Assembly (NCBI RefSeq): GCF_018812025.1 | Contig: NC_063062.1 | Location: forward strand, 36,163,228 to 36,227,227 | Source of the DNA: Megalobrama amblycephala | Taxonomy: Eukaryota; Chordata; Actinopteri; Cypriniformes; Xenocyprididae | Direction of reading: 5' to 3' | Length of the DNA stretch: 64,000 nt | Shown: positions 57,746-64,000 of the stretch, piece after piece | Layout: each line of letters begins with the position of its first letter | How positions within the stretch are numbered: position 1 is the stretch's first letter | Notes under the pieces: model-generated | Seen by the model: only the letters and a program-made list of their open reading frames with translations | The model's database searches: none | Told to the model about the DNA's origin: nothing | Translations under genes and position numbers: made by a program

Positions 57746-57770
57746 GGTTACATTTATCAGGAAAGATAAA

Positions 57771-58458
57771 TGTAGGGGTGATTAATGTTTTTGATTAAAG
57801 ATTATGAGGGCACATGAATTTAAAAATAAAATAAAATAATGAAGTGCACGGATAAATCATAATAAATACTACAATATTCCATAAACAATAAGAATTGCCA
57901 ATTTTGATTTCATGGCGACTTTAAAATCTATGTAATGACATTTGTCTGTCTTATTACAACTATAAAACATTGTCCAATGCACTGACAAAGAAATAGTCAT
58001 TATAACATGTACAACATTACATTCAACATTCTTTTTATTTGCAAATTTAAGTTGTGTATTTATTTCTGATTTCCTTAACAATTTGGCTCCATTCATCAAT
58101 GAGATAATTTATCTTTGAAAAAACATGTTATGAACATACAATTACTTTGTTTGAGCTAACCAGCCAACTATGGTAGTGTTCATTGATTTGTGTTTATATT
58201 TGTTCATGCTTGAGCATTTTGCCTCTGTTTATTTTCTAATATACATTTCTAATTACAGATAAGTACAAAGATTAAATTGTAAAAAGGATGCTTATAAGAG
58301 AGCATACATCTGAAACTGCTGAGGCTGTGAAGGGTTTCGATTATATTACCCACCAGGTACATTGTACTCGGCGTACTGTCATTCTCAAAAGGAAAACAAA
58401 TCATTAATCATTTGCCTGCCTTTTTTGTTGTTGTTTTTCAGATCAGCTGCTATAAAAG
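57771..58458. other. No clear gene
   Basis: AT-rich. A short plus-strand frame near 58290-58400 (SETAEAVKGFDYITHQVHC) and a TTTTTCAG acceptor at 58434-58441 could be remains of an exon, but no family was recognised. The solo LTR to the right is inserted after TATAAAAG. Confidence 0.5.
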
Positions 58459-59331
58459 TGTTACGTCCCCCTTTTTGTCTAGGAGTGGCGAGTGGAGAGT
58501 AACATATAGAGATAAAGACTAATAAAAATGTATCCCTTCGAAAACACAGGGCCAAAACGAGAGAGAGAGAGAGAGTTGGTTCTGTCGGCACTCCCAGAAC
58601 ACACAAACACAGATTAACTCTTCAAGGGTTTATTTAAAGTAAAGTCTCTTATAACAATCAAGGATAATGCAAAACAATAGAACTCAAACAAGTAAAGATA
58701 AATAACGGGAAGAAGCTTCTAGCTTCAGGAGGGCGTTAAAGCCGAAAATAACAAACAAAAGAAGTAAGCTATCTGGGAGTAAGGGAGTCTACATAACCTA
58801 TTAAACAACATAAACAAATCTCTTACCTGACTACCTTACTAACCAAAAACAGGAGAAAACAGGGGTTAGTAAAAACAAAAGGCACCCACCTCCCTACTGC
58901 ATCTGCAAACAATGATAATGGGGCAATTACATACTGCCACAACAGCAGACACAACAGGTTTTCTTAAAGAAGCTTTCACTACAGCAGATACAAAATGTTC
59001 TCTTAAAGAAGCTTTCACTACAGCAGATACAACAGGTTTTCTTAAAGAAGCTTTCACAACAGCAGATACAACAAAAGTTCTGGGAGGGAAGACAAGCCAT
59101 GCTCTCTCTAGGGAACAGCCAGCTCCCTCGGTGTAAATGCAAGCTCCTCTCCATACTCTAACGAGGAACAGGTGGCAAATTAGGCTCCTGCAAGAGGACA
59201 GGGAGGAACAGAGGAAAACAGGGGAAAAAAAACTACACTTCGAAGCAGGCAGTTGGCATCAAGAAGACACAGTCACATACACATTTACAAAATTAAACAA
59301 CAATGAATGACATACGTCCTGGGACGTAACA
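58459..59331. mobile_element. Solo LTR
   Basis: 873 bp with TGTTACGTCCC at the left and GGGACGTAACA at the right, flanked by AAAG (58455-58458 and 59332-59335). No internal region or second LTR nearby, so it is a solo LTR left by recombination. Contains a 39-bp tandem repeat at 58942-59071. The family (gypsy or endogenous-retrovirus-like) is not determined. Confidence 0.82.
58942..59071. repeat. 39-bp tandem repeat in the solo LTR
   Basis: About 3.3 units containing ACAGCAGATACAACAGG and TCTTAAAGAAGCTTTCACT. 39 is a multiple of three, so false ORFs arise on both strands. Confidence 0.92.
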
Positions 59332-59514
59332 AAAGATTCCAGGTGTCTAATTTGTGCTTCCTTCAAGTAATTCATGCAAAAATGTGTTTATTTTTTAATT
59401 GTTTCTGTCTTTTGGTAAAGCTGCAGAGTACTTGTCCTAGTTGTCCTGGCATACAATATTTTGTACAACTTCTAATTTCTTTAAATTTTTGAAACAGAGG
59501 TGTAGAGAGTGCAT

Positions 59515-60465
59515 TAGTGATGGGAAGTTCGGTTCTTTTCCGTGAACCGGTTCTTTCGGACAGTTCGATTCAATAAACCGGTTGAAAAAACCGGTTCACC
59601 AGTTCTTTTACGCTCTGACGTAATGACATCATCCGCGATGACGCCGTCTATCGCGGGCCGGGATGAAAAAACTTAACACATTCAAAATATATAAAGTCAG
59701 TAATCATAACATCAGTCAACTAAAACATTATAATCTGAAGCGTTTCTCACAATTTAGTTTTGCATCTAAAGCATCCAAACACATGACATATACAGGCAGT
59801 GATGGACAAACAAAGTTTTACAGTTATAAAGTGAATAAATTAGTCTTCATCAGAGCAGAAACCATGATCCTCTTACATTACGATTTATTTGTAAATAAAT
59901 AAACTTACATTTCGCCAGATTGGCCCCTCTCATAGCTCCTCTCATAGCATCAGTTGTCCTAGTTAGCCGGTGCTGTGATGTTACTGTTCTGTAGCTTTAG
60001 ATCGCACACTGAATCACGCATGCGCAGTATCATCAGCTCATCGGTTCTCAAATCGGACACGTCCGAAAGAAGCGGTTCTCGGTCGTGTACTGATGATCCG
60101 AAAACCGTTGCAACCGGTTCTACTCGAGAACGAGAACGGTGACATTCGTTCGTGTATGCCGCGCATGCGCACTCATATCAGCTGCTCTGCTGCTCGTGCT
60201 CATCATCATCAGTTCTCTCTTCACAGCAGGTTAAGTCAGTGTACTGTTGGATTAACTGAATAACTCCGGGATGTTGGTTTATTTCCAGAGGTAGTGTCAG
60301 GCACGTCAAAAAGTAAGTAACTTTAGTAATTTGTGGATTCGTGTTTGCTAACTGGAGATGCGAACTGTTTGGAACGATTCAGACCGATTTGGTGAACTGG
60401 TTCGACCGGTTCACTGAAAAGAACCGGTTAAAAAGAACGATTCGTTCGCGAACCGGACATCACTA
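59515..60465. mobile_element. hAT-type non-autonomous element
   Basis: Ends TAGTGATGGGAAGTTCGG and (inverted) TAGTGATGTCCGGTTCGCG, with the 8-bp duplication GAGTGCAT at 59507-59514 and 60466-60473. AACCGGTTC words repeat many times inside both ends. 951 bp, no transposase. Confidence 0.9.
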
Positions 60466-60473
60466 GAGTGCAT

Positions 60474-61825
60474 GTTAGCACGACCACAATAGACACATTC
60501 ATGGGTAATACCTAAGGTTAAAATAAACCACAAATATCTACATACCCTGTAATATTGACAGGTTGCTTTATTACTTCAAATATCAATATCAGCGACTTTG
60601 TGATTGAACTCTGCTCACTGTAAGCGTTGTTGTTAGGCTTCTTCTAATCTTATGTTCAGTGTAACTCATAGAGTGCTGTATTATGAAAACAGAAAAGAGG
60701 ATAAAAATGGACACTCTCATATGTCAAGCTTGATGAGGATATTGTCAAAAGTTAAATTGAGAAGTCAACAAAATTCTAATGAATATTCTAATGAATAATT
60801 TTCTGTAATACAGGTATAATTGAAATTATTATTATTATTATTCATTTATTAGAATGTATTTTGATTTCAAAGTGTGTGTATGTGTGTATATACTAAAAAA
60901 AAAAAAACGGCTTTATAATAAACTAGTAGTGTAATGCTAATACATTTGTAATGATCTGAAATTTTATTGGAAATGTACATGAGGAACATTAAAAGAATGC
61001 TTCAAATATACTCTAACTGTAATTCAATAAGTATTAAAAGTACATTTTAAATGTATTTAAAGAAATACATTTAAATTGCACTAAATGTATTTAAAGTAGT
61101 TCCATTTTAACACAATTTCAATATATTTAATATATTGCAAATAGCTTAAAATTGAACTTAAGTACATCTTGAAATACACGTATACTTAAAGTTTTTTCAA
61201 AATAATACATTTAATATGCACTTAGTATAGTATAATTTTAATATATTAATTATATTACTAATTACTATATTACTAATAAGTAATTAGTAATTATTACTAA
61301 TTACTATATTACTATAGTACTATTTATTAATATGTTACGTTAATCTCAGTCTTTGCATTAATCTATAGTAAGCAGAGTAACTATGCAATAGCAATGCACT
61401 ACTGCATATTTTACAGCTTTTAATATGAAATTTCATTAAGAGATTACAGAAGTGTGGCCATTTATGATAGATATATCCAGACCAGAAACATATTTGTGTC
61501 CAGGGTGCAAGTGGTCCTGCTTCTCATTATGATTTTATTGGTGATTTTAAATATGAAATTTAATCGTAAGCTTGGTGAACAGTTTTGGAGAATTTGATTT
61601 TTATATGCAAGATTTGATTTTTCCTCATTCAAAGAGGATTTACACTTGCATGAATAAAATAGCTGCCTGAGAGGCATTTCAAAGATGGTCGTCAAGTAAA
61701 ATTATTTTGCATTCCATCAGCATCTGTTGGGCCTCAATAAGATGTGACAACTTGCCCCAACCTGAAAAAGAACACTTCAGCATACTTTTAAAAAGAGCAG
61801 TTATTACTGAAATATTATACTTTAA

Positions 61826-61880
<55 letters not shown>

Positions 61881-62221
61881 GAACTGAATGTAATGTCTTA
61901 GGACACTTGATTGTATGTTATTTACAAAAAATTAAAATGTATCATAGTTTAAACTTACATAAATATTGAATTTAAGAGTGCTTTTTTGACCCACTTAAGT
62001 AAGACTTAAGTATGTAACTTTATTATTTGTTTGAAATATCATTAAAGTGTACTGCTGAATGTACTGATAAGCATTTATGGCAAAGTAAAATATATTTTAA
62101 TGTCATTTCTATTGAAACTTGTCATGTATTCAAATATATTTATAGTCACACATTTGTAATGATGATGTTGCAATTCAGTACATTTCAAATGTATTAACAT
62201 TAAATGTATTATCAAATTACA
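60474..62221. other. No gene; AT-rich with repeats
   Basis: 60960-61240 has many short words such as AAATGTATTTAAA, and 61250-61320 alternates ATTACTA/TAATAG. The (ATA)n tract is listed separately. No coding evidence. Confidence 0.55.
61828..61877. repeat. (ATA)n microsatellite
   Basis: About 16 AAT/ATA trinucleotide units. Confidence 0.97.
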
Positions 62222-62950
62222 GTTCAAATTAAAGCTGCAAGCAGCGGTGAAAGGGCCCTTGCACTCGTGCCACCACCACCCCATGGCTTTAGGAAAACAG
62301 AGCACGGTGGGCAATATGAAGCAGATTGGACATTGTATGCTTGAGTTACAACAACTTCCTGTTTCATGACGATAATAACATGTTTAGTGCTCAGCTAAGT
62401 GTTGCTAGCATGTTTTAGAATGTTTGTAGCATGTTTAGCACTCAATTGCATATTTTAGTACGTTGCTAGTAGTGCATCACAATGTTAAACGTCACTTCCT
62501 GTTCTCATCAGACTTTGTCAGGCTGCCATGGACACGCCCTTCAGCAAAAACTCAAGATCTTTGCAATGTAACATCACTAAGGCCTTAAGATTAAACTGAC
62601 CAAATATGATGTTGATCTGGTTAAATCTCAATGAGGAGTTAATCACAGTGTAAAACATGTAATTTCCTGTTGCCCGCAGGTGGCGCTATGACTGTAACTG
62701 AATATTGGGATGTAGATTTATTCAGGCCAGGACTGTAATAAAACATGAAGTTTGGGGCAGATCAGACACTGTATGCCCGAGTTACAACAACTTTCTGTGT
62801 CATGGCGAAGCAACAAATTTTGTCACGCCCTTCAGCAAAAATTCAAGATATTTGATATTTAGTGTTGCAAAGGCCTTTAGATTAGACTGACCAAATATGA
62901 TGTTGATCTGATTAAAGCTCCAGGAGGAGTTTCTTACAACGCCTGGAAAT
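62222..62950 (+). repeat. Fish interspersed repeat (AAAGCTGCAAGCAGC family)
   Basis: Starts AAAGCTGCAAGCAGCGGTGA with AAGGGCCCTTGCACTCGTGC. Two successive modules share GAGTTACAACAACTT and GACCAAATATGATGTTGAT (62343-62600 and 62775-62900), a partial tandem duplication. Non-coding and common in fish. Confidence 0.72.
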
Positions 62951-63257
62951 GGCAAAAACTGCAAAAAATTCCCTTTCGTGGGAACTATCGACGCTGCGTG
63001 GTAATGCATTGGGAACCTTCTGCGTGATGTCGTCACTGAAGCACTCATGTATCTAGCCAATCGCGTAGCGAGACGTCAGAGACGGGTGACGTCACTGACC
63101 AGGAACTATAAAGCACACTCGGATGCAGAGCACGCCAACTTTTGTGTCTTCAGCAAGCGCTCTATGTTATCTTGTGTGTCTTATTTGGTTTTGTTTGTCC
63201 TGCTATTTGCACAAATACGTTATCTCTTCGTCTGAGGACAAGAGCTCTGCGGTACAC

Positions 63258-63262
<5 letters not shown>

Positions 63263-63325
<63 letters not shown>
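63263..63325. repeat. (TA)n microsatellite in DIRS leader
   Basis: About 31 TA units, ending 6 bases before the gag ATG. Confidence 0.98.
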
Positions 63326-63329
<4 letters not shown>

Positions 63330-63331
63330 AA

Positions 63332-63745
63332 ATGGCGGAAGGCAGACAATTTAAGAAATGTGTTCACCCATGTACACGTTACATTCCGGATGGGGACACC
63401 CATGAAATGTGTGTTGTCTGCCTGGGGGTTGAGCATGCGCAGGCAGCTCTCGAGGGGGCTGTCTGTGTCCATTGCGAGAAGCTCACCCTCAGAGTTTTAA
63501 GATCACGCCGGGCACTCTTTAACAATAAAGAGGGTGCTCCGGTTGGCATTCCCCGCGGATCGGGTCCCGCTGTTGCTGAGGCGCAGCGGCGGCTTCATTC
63601 GTGGGGTTCGCAAATGGAGCTGGCAGAGGGGGTTGAGACGGGCCCAGCCTTATCTCGCCCTTTACCTGCCAGCCCCAGTGCCTCTCCTCAGGCGGCGGAA
63701 GCACGTGCAGTGGTTTCTTCCCCCCAGAGAGAGGCACGGGGAGTG
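63332..63745 (+). pseudogene. DIRS gag, N-terminal part
   Basis: The ATG at 63332 begins MAEGRQFKKCVHPC. Cysteine/histidine pairs (CVHPC, HEMCVVCLGVEH, CVHCEKL) form the usual N-terminal metal-binding region of DIRS gag. RLHSWGSQMELAE follows, then a Pro/Ser-rich stretch (PLPASPSASP). Near 63740 the sequence changes to RNase H coding in a different frame. The gag frame happens to remain open to the window end, but it is not gag after that point. Confidence 0.78.
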
Positions 63746-64000
63746 GAGACTCCACCCAGAAGTGGTGGATCTCCTATGGAAAAATTTCGGTCGAGCGGAA
63801 GTCGACCTGTTTGCTTCGGGAGAGTCAACCCAGTGTCCGCTCTGGTACTCCCTAACACATCCAGCACCTCTGGGTCTGGATGCTATGGTACAGACGTGGC
63901 CGAGGGGGCGCCTGTACGCATTTTCCCCGATCGCCCTGCTCCCGGGAGTTCTGGAAAAAGTACGCCGAGAAGGGGCCAGTGTAATACTGGTAGCTCCTTT
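63742..64000 (+). pseudogene. DIRS RNase H fragment, joined to gag by deletion
   Basis: In the frame LHPEVVDLLWKNFGRAEVDL the plus strand encodes FASGESTQCPLWYSL, GLDAMVQTWPRGRLYAFSP and ILVAPF, the DIRS RNase H to recombinase region. The missing middle of the element, including the reverse transcriptase, must be several kilobases. Confidence 0.78.

Larger units (their letters stand above)
47990..57770. mobile_element. Second PIF/Harbinger element, expanded and broken
   Basis: Defined by two genes of the Harbinger type: a plus-strand Myb/SANT accessory gene (48203-56729) and a convergent minus-strand DDE transposase (56913-57745). The left end is probably near GGGGCACGTTCAAGC (48000), with ACACCGGTGCGCAACG words. 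A matching right end was not found, so limits are approximate. An LTR element of 6.4 kb lies in the accessory gene's last intron. Confidence 0.75.
62960..64000 (+). mobile_element. DIRS retrotransposon 5' end, internally deleted, open at the window end
   Basis: Begins with a DIRS-like terminal repeat (CCCTTTCGTGGGAACTATCG, TTGGGAACC, GACGGGTGACGTCA). A TATAAAG box at 63104-63114 follows, then a gag gene and, after a deletion near 63745, the RNase H part. Continues beyond 64000. Confidence 0.78.

Overview
This window looks like teleost fish nuclear DNA, most likely from a cyprinid or a related otophysan. It has no bacterial gene organisation. It has spliced genes with GT-AG introns, long CA, TA and ATT microsatellites, L2-type LINEs with the typical fish 3' tail, a DANA-like SINE, and Harbinger, hAT, Ty3/gypsy, copia and DIRS elements. 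Species cannot be fixed from the sequence alone.

The only convincing host gene is a glycosyltransferase family 92 (GT92) enzyme on the minus strand (28130-29613). It is a single large exon behind a splice acceptor, so its start codon must lie in another exon. Almost everything else that can be interpreted is mobile DNA, much of it nested, and many boundaries can be read to the base from target-site duplications (TSDs).

Layout. 1-1416: 3' end of an L2-like LINE. 1417-25145: copies of a repeat family rich in CCTAGCAACC, split by insertions. These are a small TIR element (1973-2486), a non-autonomous hAT (6196-7066), a TIR element containing a LINE (7657-11954), and a hAT transposon (12268-24696). 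The hAT transposase gene is cut by a Ty3/gypsy chromovirus (13454-23046, TSD GGATT). That element's pol is cut in turn by an apparently intact two-gene PIF/Harbinger transposon (15297-19775, TSD TAA). A copia fragment lies at 5421-5770. 25150-27940: small elements. 28130-29613: GT92. 30312-38014: an L2-like LINE interrupted by a TTAA-flanked element carrying a P2X7-like cysteine-rich exon, and by a CACTG-ended element carrying C14orf93-like exons. 39148-41160: a Harbinger-like fragment and a DIRS remnant. 41367-46240: TTAA and TA element relics. 47990-57770: a second Harbinger, whose accessory gene has a finger-like exon, 29 copies of a heptapeptide repeat and a Myb/SANT domain; its intron holds a 6.4 kb non-coding LTR element with nearly identical LTRs. 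58459-60465: a solo LTR and a hAT-type MITE. 62222-64000: a fish interspersed repeat and the 5' end of an internally deleted DIRS element that runs off the window.

The most rewarding objects are the intact Harbinger (394-aa transposase plus 288-aa MADF/BESS partner), the 155-bp inverted copy of the gypsy element's own 3' end inside its gag gene, the two TIR elements carrying host-like protein domains, and the repeat-expanded Harbinger accessory gene.
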